Shown one piece after another: positions 1-8,026 of a stretch of 64,000 nucleotides of DNA. The notes under the pieces were generated by a model. It was given only the letters and a program-made list of their open reading frames with translations. It had not been told where the DNA came from and made no database searches. The stretch covers positions 248,001 to 312,000 of the forward strand of contig JAXLTD010000001.1 of NCBI GenBank assembly GCA_046330225.1, in the 5' to 3' direction. The DNA is from CANJIV01 sp046330225. GTDB taxonomy: Bacteria; Actinomycetota; Thermoleophilia; Solirubrobacterales; Solirubrobacteraceae. The stretch's first letter is position 1; every line of letters starts with the position of its first letter. Position numbers and translations under genes: made by a program.

Positions 1-166
1 GGTTGACGAAGGTCGTCTTCCCGGTATCGCGCGGGCCGAAGAGGGCGACGTTGGTCTGGCCCTTCAGCGTGATCGCGACCTCGCGCGCGAACGCGTCCAT
101 CCCGACGATCTTCGACGGGTCATCGATGGGGCGGTCCCACACGAACGGGTTCAGCGCGCCGGCCAC
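1..166 (-). CDS. AAA-family ATPase, N-terminal fragment (gene runs off the window)
   Basis: Only the first 55 codons are inside the window; the rest lies to the left. Reading the minus strand from a GTG at 166 gives VAGALNPFVWDRP followed by a VGMD stretch and then a P-loop GPRDTGKTTF at about residues 43-52. That is a Walker A motif, so the protein should bind ATP. The N-terminal layout (short leader, then 'IVGMDAF-AREVAITLKGQ' and the P-loop) is that of single AAA ATPases that act as NTP-driven modules with a partner encoded next door. No partner can be seen here. The gene lies directly downstream of a GTAC-rich palindromic region that probably contains its promoter and operator. The specific function is unknown. 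Confidence 0.72.
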   Translation of the reverse strand, partial: MAGALNPFVWDRPIDDPSKIVGMDAFAREVAITLKGQTNVALFGPRDTGKTTFVN

Positions 167-177
167 GACTCAGCACT

Positions 178-221
178 GTACTGAAAGAAGGTACAGAGTT
201 GTACCTGCTAGGCGGTACAAC
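178..221 (-). promoter_or_regulatory. GTAC-rich operator/promoter region of the AAA ATPase gene
   Basis: Four GTAC tetramers fall within 44 bp (178, 191, 201, 215). GTTGTACC at 198-205 and GGTACAAC at 214-221 form a perfect 8-bp inverted repeat with an 8-bp spacer. GGTAC (190-194) and GTACC (201-205) form a second, overlapping inverted repeat. The block ends 12 bp before the GTG start of the minus-strand ATPase gene, the usual place for a repressor-controlled promoter. The regulator is not known; the TTGTACC half-site is shared with the 18-bp GntR-type motif found later in the window. Confidence 0.5.
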
Positions 222-263
222 ATCGGAAGGCCGGCGGGCAGGCCGCGACGGCCCGCCGCCCGC

Positions 264-929
264 CTATCCCGGCCAGGCGTTCAGGCCCTTGACGAGCAGG
301 TAGGTCCCGAAGACGGCCAGCACGGCGGCGGCGATCGCGCTGCCGTGGCGCCCGACGAAGCCGCTGATCGCTGCCAGCACCCGGTCGGCGGTGGCGGGCG
401 CGACCAGCGACAGCAGCAGCGGGCCCCAGGCGGTCACGGTCACGACGACGACGAGGCCGGCGAGCGTGAGCACCTCGTTGCCGAGCCCGACCTTGGCCAC
501 CGCGACGTCCTTCACCGCCGGGATGAAGAGCGCGAGCGTGCTGATGTTCACGAGCATCATGCCGACGCCGTAGCCGAGATACCGGCCGAGCCGCGGCTCG
601 GGGTGCGGCGAGGGGTGGCGCGTGCGGTCGCCGCCGTGGTGCAGCACGGCCCGGACGGCCAGGAGCAGGAGGATCACGCCGAGCGCCACGTCGACCCCCG
701 CCGAGGCCGCCGACACCTGGCCCTTGGTGCCCGAGGCGGCGGCGTGGCGGCAGAGGACGAGGATCGCCGTGCCCAGCGCGCCGACCACGAGCACGTTCCC
801 GGCCAGGAACACCGCCGCCCGGGCGCGGCCATGCGGGCTGCCGAGCACGAGCACGATGACGCCGAGGATGGTCGGGCTGAGCGCCGCGCCGACGGCGAGC
901 GGCGCGATCAGGCCCAGGAGGTGGCCCAT
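264..929 (-). CDS. GAP/SfLAP-family integral membrane protein
   Basis: A 221-residue protein made almost entirely of six hydrophobic segments (roughly residues 5-27, 38-60, 74-92, 113-133, 150-175, 195-216). The opening, a PLAVGAALSPTILGVIVLVL stretch, is characteristic of the GAP (SfLAP) family. In mycobacteria, members of that family are linked to export or surface display of sulfolipids and glycopeptidolipids. A related role in envelope lipid traffic is plausible here but is not shown by the sequence. The ATG start at 929 has a GAAGG ribosome-binding site nearby. A strong hairpin at 951-975 separates it from the phosphofructokinase gene upstream, so it is probably transcribed on its own. 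Confidence 0.8.
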   Translation of the reverse strand: MGHLLGLIAPLAVGAALSPTILGVIVLVLGSPHGRARAAVFLAGNVLVVGALGTAILVLCRHAAASGTKGQVSAASAGVDVALGVILLLLAVRAVLHHGGDRTRHPSPHPEPRLGRYLGYGVGMMLVNISTLALFIPAVKDVAVAKVGLGNEVLTLAGLVVVVTVTAWGPLLLSLVAPATADRVLAAISGFVGRHGSAIAAAVLAVFGTYLLVKGLNAWPG

Positions 930-950
930 GCCTGCACCTTCGGCGCTTGG

Positions 951-975
951 GGTCCGCGCCTTGAAGGCGCGGACC
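951..975 (-). terminator. Perfect 10-bp hairpin after the phosphofructokinase gene
   Basis: GGTCCGCGCC (951-960), a 5-nt loop and GGCGCGGACC (966-975) form a perfect stem-loop. It lies 48 bp past the phosphofructokinase stop codon and 21 bp before the next start. There is no T-tract, as is common for actinobacterial terminators. Confidence 0.55.
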
Positions 976-1022
976 TGGGGCCGCCGCCGCCGGGCCGGCC
1001 CCGGCGGCCCGAAACGGTCGGC

Positions 1023-2057
1023 TCAGCCGAAGAAGACCTCGGCGGTCTCGTACAGCTCGCGGTCCAGCAGCTTGGGCGCGGCGAGCGCGTCGGACAGCGG
1101 GGTCTGGACGATGTCCGTGCCGCGCAGCGCCACCATCGTGCCGAAGTCGCCCGCGGCAACCGCGTCGATCGCGCCGACGCCGTAGCGCGTGGCCAGGATG
1201 CGGTCGAAGGCCGTCGGCGTGCCGCCGCGCTGCACGTGGCCGAGGATCGTCATGCGGGTCTCGTAGCGGGTCCGTTGCTCGATCTCCTTCTCGAGCATCA
1301 CCGCGATGCCGCCGAGCCGGGGGTGCCCGAAGGCGTCGACTCCGGCGCTCGAGGTCGTCAGCCCGGTGCCGTCCTTCGGCACGGCGCCCTCCGAGGCCAC
1401 GACGATCGAGAACGTGCGCCCGCGGTCGTGGCGGTGGCGGATGAGCTCGCAGCACTCGTCGACGTCGAATGGGCGCTCGGGCACGAGGATGAGGTCGGCG
1501 CCGCCGGCCAGGCCTGCCGAGGCGGCGATCCAGCCGGCGTGGCGGCCCATGACCTCCACGACGATCACCCGGTTGTGCGACTCCGCCGTCGTGTGGAGGC
1601 GGTCGATCGCGTCGGTGGCGATCTGGACCGCGGTGTGGAACCCGAAGGTCACGTCGGTGCCGGCCAGGTCGTTGTCGATCGTCTTCGGCACGCCGACGAC
1701 GTTGACGCCGTCGGCCGCGAGCTTGTCCGCGACGCCGAGGGTGTCCTCGCCGCCGATCGGGATCAGCGCATCGACCCCGGCCTGCTCCAGGCCGGCCACG
1801 ATGGCGGCGGTCCCGCCGCCGCCCTCCTTGTACGGGTTCGTCCGGGAGGTTCCGAGGATCGTGCCGCCGCGGGGCAGCAGCCCGCTGGTGTTGTTCTCGT
1901 CGAGGTCGACCGTGTTGGCGTCGAGCACGCCAGCCCACCCATAGCGGAAGCCGACGAACTCGTGGCCGTAGGCCTTGATGCCCTTGCGGACGACGGCCCG
2001 AATCACTGCGTTGAGTCCGGGGCAGTCGCCGCCCCCGGTGAGGAGTCCGATGCGCAT
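1023..2057 (-). CDS. pfkA: 6-phosphofructokinase, predicted pyrophosphate-dependent
   Basis: A 344-residue group III phosphofructokinase with the usual length. It phosphorylates fructose 6-phosphate in glycolysis. Visible motifs are the GGGDCPGLNAVIR nucleotide/phosphate loop at residues 8-20, GGEDT at 102-106, PKTIDND at 124-130 with the catalytic aspartates, and the substrate-binding MGRHAGW. The donor-specificity positions (Gly104 and Gly124 in the E. coli ATP enzyme) are Asp105 and Lys125 here. By the known rule for this family, Asp plus Lys marks pyrophosphate-dependent enzymes such as that of Amycolatopsis methanolica, so this enzyme is predicted to be reversible and PPi-using. The gene appears monocistronic, with a REP-like repeat array upstream and a hairpin downstream. 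Confidence 0.93.
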   Translation of the reverse strand: MRIGLLTGGGDCPGLNAVIRAVVRKGIKAYGHEFVGFRYGWAGVLDANTVDLDENNTSGLLPRGGTILGTSRTNPYKEGGGGTAAIVAGLEQAGVDALIPIGGEDTLGVADKLAADGVNVVGVPKTIDNDLAGTDVTFGFHTAVQIATDAIDRLHTTAESHNRVIVVEVMGRHAGWIAASAGLAGGADLILVPERPFDVDECCELIRHRHDRGRTFSIVVASEGAVPKDGTGLTTSSAGVDAFGHPRLGGIAVMLEKEIEQRTRYETRMTILGHVQRGGTPTAFDRILATRYGVGAIDAVAAGDFGTMVALRGTDIVQTPLSDALAAPKLLDRELYETAEVFFG

Positions 2058-2192
2058 GCGCGCATCCTTTCAGCTGGAGCCGGGGCGGTGGGGTGGCGAT
2101 TTGGTGAACGGGGCGGGCAGGGTCCGGCCGCGTGGCGCCGGGCGCTGCCGCGACCGGCCGGGGGAGCGCGCGCGATCGGCGCCCGCGAACCC

Positions 2193-2361
2193 GTGCGCCT
2201 GGACCACCGATTCGGTGGCTGAGGCGCTCGAGATGGAGAGCGGGCCCCGGCGCGGCGAACTGGTGCGCCTGGACCACCGATTCGGTGGCTGAGGCGCTCG
2301 AGATGGAGAGCGGGCCCCGGCGCGGCGAACTGGTGCGCCTGGACCACCGATTCGGTGGTCC
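2193..2361. repeat. REP-like tandem repeat array, 70-bp period, three cores
   Basis: The stretch 2058-2385 between the phosphofructokinase start and the GntR-gene stop has no gene. It holds three cores, each GTGCGCCTGG followed by ACCACCGATTCGGTGG, at 2193, 2263 and 2333, giving a 70-bp period. The two complete units are identical. The palindrome CCACCGA-T-TCGGTGG lies in each core; in the third copy it extends to a perfect 10-bp-arm inverted repeat at 2341-2361. Related cores with a 72-bp period occur at 50754-50880, so this is a dispersed element family. It could act as a transcription terminator or protein-binding site. Confidence 0.85.
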
Positions 2362-2385
2362 ACGTGCGCAAGAATGGCCGGCGCG

Positions 2386-3183
2386 CTACTCGGCCCGCGG
2401 CGCGACGAGCGCCGGCGCGGCCTCCATCCAGCGCAGCACCCGCAGCTCCAGGTGGTCTGGCGCAAAGATGTCGCGGGAGAACTGGACCGGCTCGCCCCCG
2501 GTCAGGCGCATCGTCTCGAGCAGCTCGAGGACCGCCGTGGTGCGCTGGAGCCCCAGGGCGCGGCCCGTCCGGGAGCGGGGCGCGACGAGGCGCGGCAGCA
2601 CGCGCGTCTCGGCGTTCGCCACCGGGACGCCTGCCTCGAGCAGCGCGTCGAGCACCATGCCGCCGCCCTCGAGCGTCCGGCGCAGCGCCGCGGCGCTCGG
2701 CAGCTCGACGTGGGGGTGCACGACGTCGAGCATGAGCGCCGCCGGCTCGCCGTTGGCGAGGAGCAGCCGTGACGCCGTCAGCGCCGGCGTGCCCGGCGGC
2801 AGGGAGAAGGCCTCGGCGACGTCGGCGCCGATCGGCGCGGAGGCCACCTCCAGGTTCTCGACGGCCAGGCGCACGCCGCGCTCGCGGGCGAGCACGGAGT
2901 AGGGCACGAGCCGCTCGAGGCCTTCCTGGAGGGCCGCGGTCCCCTCGACGCGGGCGACGAAGGTCCCGCTGCCCTGGCGGCGGGCGATCTCGCCGGTCTC
3001 CTCGAGCCGCTGGAGCGCCGTGCGCAGCGTGCCGCGCGAGACGCCGAGCATCGACGCGAGCTCGTGCTCGGGCGGCAGCCGGTCGCCGACCCGGTGCCGG
3101 CCAGGGGCCAGCCAGTTGCGCAGGGCCTCCTCGGCGCTGTCGACGAGGGAGACGCGGCGCTCCGCGGCAGGCTCGGCGGCCAG
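2386..3183 (-). CDS. GntR-family (HutC/UTRA) transcriptional regulator, probable CTG start
   Basis: The N-terminal winged helix-turn-helix contains PPEHELASMLGVSRGTLRTA followed by RLEETGEIARRQGSGTFVA, typical of GntR proteins. The C-terminal half is a UTRA ligand-binding domain. The first ATG in frame (3051) would remove half of the DNA-binding domain, and there is no ATG, GTG or TTG between it and the in-frame stop at 3205-3207. A CTG at 3183 is preceded by AGGGGG with a 9-nt gap, giving a normal 265-residue protein, so I place the start there. It is the last gene of the sox-type operon, 13 bp after soxB. The likely target is the 18-bp motif present at both promoters of the region; the ligand is probably a pathway intermediate (inferred). 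Confidence 0.82.
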   Translation of the reverse strand: MAAEPAAERRVSLVDSAEEALRNWLAPGRHRVGDRLPPEHELASMLGVSRGTLRTALQRLEETGEIARRQGSGTFVARVEGTAALQEGLERLVPYSVLARERGVRLAVENLEVASAPIGADVAEAFSLPPGTPALTASRLLLANGEPAALMLDVVHPHVELPSAAALRRTLEGGGMVLDALLEAGVPVANAETRVLPRLVAPRSRTGRALGLQRTTAVLELLETMRLTGGEPVQFSRDIFAPDHLELRVLRWMEAAPALVAPRAE

Positions 3184-3196
3184 GTCGCCCGACCCC

Positions 3197-4408
3197 CTAG
3201 TGGCTCACCGCAGCCGCGGCGAGCTCGGACACCAGCTTGTCCTCGTAGAAGCGCTCGAGGGCGAACGGCTGGATGAGCTCCGGCTGCTTGCCGGTCGCCG
3301 CGAGCTCGGCCAGCGTCTTGCCGACGATGGGCGCGGCCTTGAAGCCGTACGTGCCCCAGCCCGACGAGACGTGGAAGTTCTCCACTTCGGTCATCCCCAG
3401 GATGGGACTGTAGTCGGGGCTCAGGTCGCACAGGCCGGCCCAGCTGCGCATCATGCGGGCGTGTTCGAGCTGCGGGAACAGCTCGAGGACGTGGCGCGAG
3501 ACCTCCTGGAGGAAGTTCAGCGTGCCCTGCATCCGGTAGGTCGTCCACGGCTCGATCTCGGCGCCCATCACGAACTCGCCGCGGTCCGACTGCGAGATGT
3601 AGACGTGCATCTGGGAGGAGACGATCACCACGTCGAGGAGCGGCTTGACCGGCTCGGTCACGCACGCCTGGAGGATGTGCGTGGTGATCGGCATCGGGAC
3701 GCCGGCCATCTCGCTGATGATCGAGCTCCAGCCCGCGGTGCAGTTCAGGACCACGCCGGCCTTCACGCTGCCCTTGTTCGTGCGGACGCCGGTGACCTTG
3801 CCGTTCTCGACGTCGATCCCGGTGACCTCGGTGTAGGGGTGGATCTCGGCGCCGCCCTCGTCGGCCCCGCGCGCGTAGCCCCAGACGACGGCGTCGTGGC
3901 GGATGATCCCGCCCGGCGGGTGGTAGAGCGCGCCCTGGATCGGGTAGACCGCATCGTCGGTGACCTGCATCGCCGGCGCGAGCTCCTTGACCTCGGCCGG
4001 GGAGATCAGCCGCGAGTCGATCCCGTTGAGGCGGTTGACCTCCGCCCGGTTCGCCATGACGAACATCGCCCGGTCGGAGTGGGCCAGCGTGAGGTGGCCG
4101 CACTGGGAGAAGAGCATGTTGAAGTTGAGGTCCTCCGAGAGGCCCTCGTAGAGCTTCACGCTCTGGTCGTAGAACTTCGCGCCCTCTGGCGTCTTGTAGT
4201 TCGACCGCAGGATCGTCGTGTTGCGGCCCGCAGCGCCGTACCCGATGTAGTTCTTCTCGATGACCGCGACGTTCGTGATCCCGTGCTCGCGCAGGTAGTA
4301 CGCGGTGGCGAGGCCGTGGGAGCCCCCGCCGATGATCACGACGTCGTAGCTGTCCTTGAGCTCGGACGCGAAGTTCCACATCCGGCGCTTGCGGAAGATG
4401 TCACGCAT
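3197..4408 (-). CDS. soxB: Sarcosine oxidase beta / N-methylglutamate dehydrogenase MgdA-like subunit
   Basis: A 403-residue FAD-dependent amine oxidoreductase of the DAO family. The dinucleotide-binding motif VVIIGGGSHGLATAYYL lies at about residues 22-38. The AAGRNTTILRSNY region, where FAD attaches in related beta subunits, and a C-terminal SSGWGTYGFKAAPIVG glycine motif are also present. In the heterotetrameric family this subunit oxidises the N-methyl group of sarcosine or N-methylglutamate and passes the one-carbon unit to the alpha subunit. Its ATG at 4408 overlaps the end of soxG. With glutamate-type partner genes close by, N-methylglutamate is the more likely substrate than sarcosine, but sequence alone cannot decide. 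Confidence 0.9.
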   Translation of the reverse strand: MRDIFRKRRMWNFASELKDSYDVVIIGGGSHGLATAYYLREHGITNVAVIEKNYIGYGAAGRNTTILRSNYKTPEGAKFYDQSVKLYEGLSEDLNFNMLFSQCGHLTLAHSDRAMFVMANRAEVNRLNGIDSRLISPAEVKELAPAMQVTDDAVYPIQGALYHPPGGIIRHDAVVWGYARGADEGGAEIHPYTEVTGIDVENGKVTGVRTNKGSVKAGVVLNCTAGWSSIISEMAGVPMPITTHILQACVTEPVKPLLDVVIVSSQMHVYISQSDRGEFVMGAEIEPWTTYRMQGTLNFLQEVSRHVLELFPQLEHARMMRSWAGLCDLSPDYSPILGMTEVENFHVSSGWGTYGFKAAPIVGKTLAELAATGKQPELIQPFALERFYEDKLVSELAAAAVSH

Positions 4409-5150
4409 GGGCGGCCTCCTGCGGCGCGGCGATCGGGGGGAGCGAGGTGAGCGCGGCCGGGGCGCCGCCGAGGCTGGCCGCCGCGTCGGCCACCACGGTC
4501 CAGAGGTAGTGGCCGAGCGCCCAACCGAAGAGCGCGAGATACCGGTCGGGGCCCTCCCGCAGGACGTAGCCGGGCGTCCGGGCGACCGAGCCGGGCCGGA
4601 AGGCCCCGACGGGAGTCGCCCCGTCGCGGAGATCGAGCGCGCAGAAGCGGGCGAAGGTCTCGCGGGCCTGCGGGCCGGCGATGACGATCGCGCCCAGGGT
4701 CGTCGTGACCTCGACGACGCTCGTCGCGCCCGGCGTCCCGGCGGCCGCCTTGGCGATGGCGTCGCGCAGGGACGGCGTCGCCGTGAGGTCGGCGAGCACG
4801 AGCGCGCGCTCGGGCGTGGCCGGACACCACCAGGCGTCGCGGGCCCGGGCCGCACTGCCGAGCGCCGGTGCGGCGCCGCCGGACGCCTCGGCGACGATCG
4901 CCGCGACGTCCGCGGCGCTGCCCTGGATCTCGAACTTGCCCAGGTGCGACGCCTCCGCCCAGGCGACGGCGTCGCGCGCCGCGGCCGACTCGGCCTCGGC
5001 GCCGGCGTAGGCCGACGGGACCAGCCAGCCGCCAGCCTCCTCGAAGGTCGCGCCGGCCTGCTCGGCGTCGTGGGCCATGGCGCCGCGCGCGAGCGGCGCG
5101 AAGTCCGCGTCGGGCGTGGTCTGGTCTGGGGCGAGGAACTCGTAGCTCAC
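4401..5150 (-). CDS. soxG: Sarcosine oxidase gamma / MgdD-like subunit
   Basis: A 249-residue protein with a folate-binding aminomethyltransferase (YgfZ/GcvT-like) fold. This is the role of the gamma subunit in the heterotetrameric sarcosine oxidase and N-methylglutamate dehydrogenase families. Visible features are a conserved N-terminal SHLGKFEIQG patch, a central TLGAIVIAGPQARETFARFC segment and the C-terminal LFGWALGHYLWTVVADAA, typical of SoxG. It starts with a GTG at 5150 whose last bases overlap the soxA stop (GTGA), and its stop overlaps the soxB start, so translation is coupled. It is slightly longer than typical gamma subunits of about 200 residues because of an N-terminal extension. 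Confidence 0.83.
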   Translation of the reverse strand: MSYEFLAPDQTTPDADFAPLARGAMAHDAEQAGATFEEAGGWLVPSAYAGAEAESAAARDAVAWAEASHLGKFEIQGSAADVAAIVAEASGGAAPALGSAARARDAWWCPATPERALVLADLTATPSLRDAIAKAAAGTPGATSVVEVTTTLGAIVIAGPQARETFARFCALDLRDGATPVGAFRPGSVARTPGYVLREGPDRYLALFGWALGHYLWTVVADAAASLGGAPAALTSLPPIAAPQEAAHA

Positions 5151-8026
5151 GAGCGCAGCACCTCTCCATCGGGGTCGTAGAAGGGGGCGGTCTGGACCGT
5201 GGCGGTGTACGTCGCGCCGTTGTCCGAGATCTCGATCCGGCTGTTGTCGCTGGCCAGCGCGGCGGGCACCCAGGCCAGCCCGATGACCTTGCCGACGCGC
5301 TCGGACGTGCGGGCGCTCGTCACCTGCCCGGCGGGCTTGCCGTCCTGGACGACGACCGAGCCTTCGGTCGGGACGTGGCCGTTGGCCATCGTGAAGCCGA
5401 CCATCGTGGTCTCGAGCGGGCCGTCCTGGTAGTGCTCGAGCGCCCACTTGCCGATGAAGTCCTCCTCCTTGTCGAGCTTGACGATCCACGGCATCGCCGC
5501 GCCGAACGGCGTCGACTCGGAGTCGGTGTCCTGGCCGACGAGGATGTGCATCTTCTGCAGGCGCAGGATCCGCTGGGGCTCGAGCCCGAACGGGCGAATC
5601 CCGTGGTCGGCGCCCGCGGCCATGAGCGCATCCCAGACGTGCTCGCCGTGGGCGGTCGGGAAGTGGATCTCGTACCCGAGCTCCCCGACGAAGCCGATCC
5701 GGAGGATCAGGCACGGCACGCCGGCGATGGGCGCCCGCTTGCCGTCGAGGTACGTGAACGCCTCGTTCGAGCAGTCCAGGCCCGTGACCTTCGCCATGAT
5801 CTCTCGCGCGCGAGGGCCGGCGAGGTTGATGGCGCCGAGGCCCTGGGTGACGTCGGTCATCCGCACGTCCATGTGCCAGTCGGCCAGCCACCAGGAGAAC
5901 CACTGCTCCACGGCGCCCGCGCCGCTCGACGTCGTCGTCACGTAGAACGTGTCGTCGTCGAGGCGGCAGACGGTGCCGTCGTCGGTGATGCGCCCGGCGT
6001 CGGAGGTGAGGACGCCGTAGCGAATCCGCCCGGGCTTGAGGTTCGAGAACCGGTTCGGGTACATGCGGTCCAGGAACTCGCCGGCCTGCGGGCCGCGGAC
6101 GATGAGCTTGCCGAGCGTCGAGACGTCGATGAGCCCCGCGGACTCGTGGACGGCCTTGGCCTCCGCGGGCGGGTCGCCGTAGTCGTAGGCGCGGCGCCAG
6201 TCGCCGGCCCACAGGACGCGGGCGCCGAGCGCCCGGTGGCGCCAGTGGATCGCCGAGCGCTTCGCGGGCTCGAAGGGCCGCCCGGCGAGGGCGCCCATCG
6301 GCACGGTCGACCAGGGCGGGCGGGCCGTGGTGACGCCGACCTCGGACATCGGCATCCCGGTCTGGGCGGCGAGGACGCGCGCCGACGGCAGCTGCGAGAA
6401 GCGGCCCTGCGACGGCCCCATCGTCACGGTCGTGTAGCGCTTGGAGAGCTCGAGCGAGTCGTAGCCCTCGGCCACCGCGTGGGCGATGTCCTTGGCGGTC
6501 ACGTCCTCGTCGAGGTCGACGAAGGCCTTGCCGCCGCGGCGGCCGTCCTTCGCGACGGCCGGCGGCGTGGCCACGACCGGCGCCTCGAGCGCCTCGAGCC
6601 GGCTGCGCGCCTCGGCGGCGGCGGACCGGGCGGCGTCGTCCCCGAAGCCGAGGGCCAGGGCGGCCTCGGCGCCGGCGACGGTGCCGGACAGCTCCGCGGC
6701 CTCGGCGGTGTCGTAGCCGGCGACGGCGCCGGCGGCGTGGACGCCCGCCGGGATCGCGTCGGCCACGAAGCGCCCGGTGGCCTCGTCGTAGCGGGCCTTC
6801 GCCCCCGCTTGGAGGAGCAGGGAGCTGGCCGGGATCGTCCCGCCCGAGACCGCGACGAGGTCGCACTCGAGCTCCTGGAGCGTGCCGTCGATCGCCACGC
6901 CGTCGGCGCCGACGCGCGCGATGCTCGCACGCTCCACGCCGCCGCGGCCCGAGGCGCGCACGACGGTCGCTTCGTCGAGGAGGGGGATGCGGGCCGCCTT
7001 CACCCGCTCGGCGAGCTCGCCGTGCCCGGCACCCGGGCGCAGGTCGGCAATCGCGGCGATCTGGACGCCGGCCTCCTGGAGCGCGAGCGCGGCGTCGAGC
7101 CCGCGGTCGCCGGTCGTGGCCACGACGGCGGTGTCGCCGGGCTTGAGGGAGTAGAGCGCCGCGAGCCGGCGGGCGCCCGAGGCGAGCATCACGCCGGGGA
7201 GGTCGTTGTCCGGGAAGACGAGCGTCTGCTCGATCGTCCCGGTGGCTGCGACGCTGCGGGCGGCGCGGACCTGGTGCAGGGTGCCCCCCTGCCACACGGG
7301 GATGAGCCCGTCGAAGTACCCCAGCGCGGGTGCCTTGGAGAGGACCTCGACGCCGGCGTCGCGGACCTGCGCGGCGAGGGCGCGGGCGCGCTCGAAGCCG
7401 CCTTCGTGCAGGAGGGCGCCGCCCGGTTCGATGTCGTCGTCGGCGAGCACGACGTCGGCGCCGAGCTGGGCGGCCTGCAGGGCCGCGGAGAGCCCCGCGA
7501 TCCCGCCGCCGATGACGAGCACGTCGCAGTGGCGGCGGCGGTACTCGGTACGCCACTCCCGCTCAGGCTGGTCGTGGGGCAGCGTGCCGAGCCCGGCAGC
7601 GCCGCGCAGCACCTTCTCGTACAGGGGCCAGGCGCGGCGCGGGCGGATGAAGGTCTTGTAGTAGAAGCCCGGCGGCGTGAACGGCCCGCCGAAGAGGTCG
7701 GTGGCCCGCATGACGTCGAACTTCAGGTTCGGCCACGCGTTCTGGTGCGTGACCGTCATGCCGTCGCGCGCCACCTCGGTGTCGGCGCGGATGCCCGGGG
7801 CCCCGTCGACGTCGACGAGCGCGCTGGAGTCCTGGCCGGCGACCGAGAGGAGTCCCCGGGGCCGGTGGTACTTGAAGCTGCGCGAGAAGACGCGCTGGCC
7901 GCCGGCGAAGAGCGCCGAGGCGATGGTGTCGCCGGCGAAGCCCTCGACCGGGGATCCGTCGAACGTGAAGGCAACCCGGCGCGAGCGGTCGATCCGCTCG
8001 CCGGGGCGCTCGGGCAGGCGGCTCAT
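5147..8026 (-). CDS. soxA: Sarcosine oxidase alpha / N-methylglutamate dehydrogenase MgdC-like subunit
   Basis: A 959-residue multidomain subunit. Residues about 1-110 form a ferredoxin-like (Fer2_4) domain with SFKYHRPRGLLSVAGQDSSA. A pyridine-nucleotide/FAD Rossmann domain begins with VLVIGGGIAGLSAALQAAQL at 169-188. A SoxA-type A3 domain with a DVTAKDI motif follows near residues 500-520. The C-terminal 360 residues are a GcvT-like tetrahydrofolate-binding module (AVHESAGLIDVSTLGKLIV, later SNEAFTYLDGK). This subunit collects the formaldehyde-level carbon on tetrahydrofolate and carries NAD and FAD. The ATG at 8026 overlaps the soxD stop (ATGA). Length and domain order are normal for the family. 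Confidence 0.92.
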   Translation of the reverse strand: MSRLPERPGERIDRSRRVAFTFDGSPVEGFAGDTIASALFAGGQRVFSRSFKYHRPRGLLSVAGQDSSALVDVDGAPGIRADTEVARDGMTVTHQNAWPNLKFDVMRATDLFGGPFTPPGFYYKTFIRPRRAWPLYEKVLRGAAGLGTLPHDQPEREWRTEYRRRHCDVLVIGGGIAGLSAALQAAQLGADVVLADDDIEPGGALLHEGGFERARALAAQVRDAGVEVLSKAPALGYFDGLIPVWQGGTLHQVRAARSVAATGTIEQTLVFPDNDLPGVMLASGARRLAALYSLKPGDTAVVATTGDRGLDAALALQEAGVQIAAIADLRPGAGHGELAERVKAARIPLLDEATVVRASGRGGVERASIARVGADGVAIDGTLQELECDLVAVSGGTIPASSLLLQAGAKARYDEATGRFVADAIPAGVHAAGAVAGYDTAEAAELSGTVAGAEAALALGFGDDAARSAAAEARSRLEALEAPVVATPPAVAKDGRRGGKAFVDLDEDVTAKDIAHAVAEGYDSLELSKRYTTVTMGPSQGRFSQLPSARVLAAQTGMPMSEVGVTTARPPWSTVPMGALAGRPFEPAKRSAIHWRHRALGARVLWAGDWRRAYDYGDPPAEAKAVHESAGLIDVSTLGKLIVRGPQAGEFLDRMYPNRFSNLKPGRIRYGVLTSDAGRITDDGTVCRLDDDTFYVTTTSSGAGAVEQWFSWWLADWHMDVRMTDVTQGLGAINLAGPRAREIMAKVTGLDCSNEAFTYLDGKRAPIAGVPCLILRIGFVGELGYEIHFPTAHGEHVWDALMAAGADHGIRPFGLEPQRILRLQKMHILVGQDTDSESTPFGAAMPWIVKLDKEEDFIGKWALEHYQDGPLETTMVGFTMANGHVPTEGSVVVQDGKPAGQVTSARTSERVGKVIGLAWVPAALASDNSRIEISDNGATYTATVQTAPFYDPDGEVLRS

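Noticed and set aside
3..2222. A 739-codon plus-strand open frame at the left end
   Set aside because: It is antisense to the GAP-family protein and the phosphofructokinase, both of which have clear family motifs. Its own product has no recognisable fold and low-complexity composition.
2193..2361. CRISPR-like array
   Set aside because: Only three cores occur, and the segments between them are identical rather than unique spacers. No cas gene is near.
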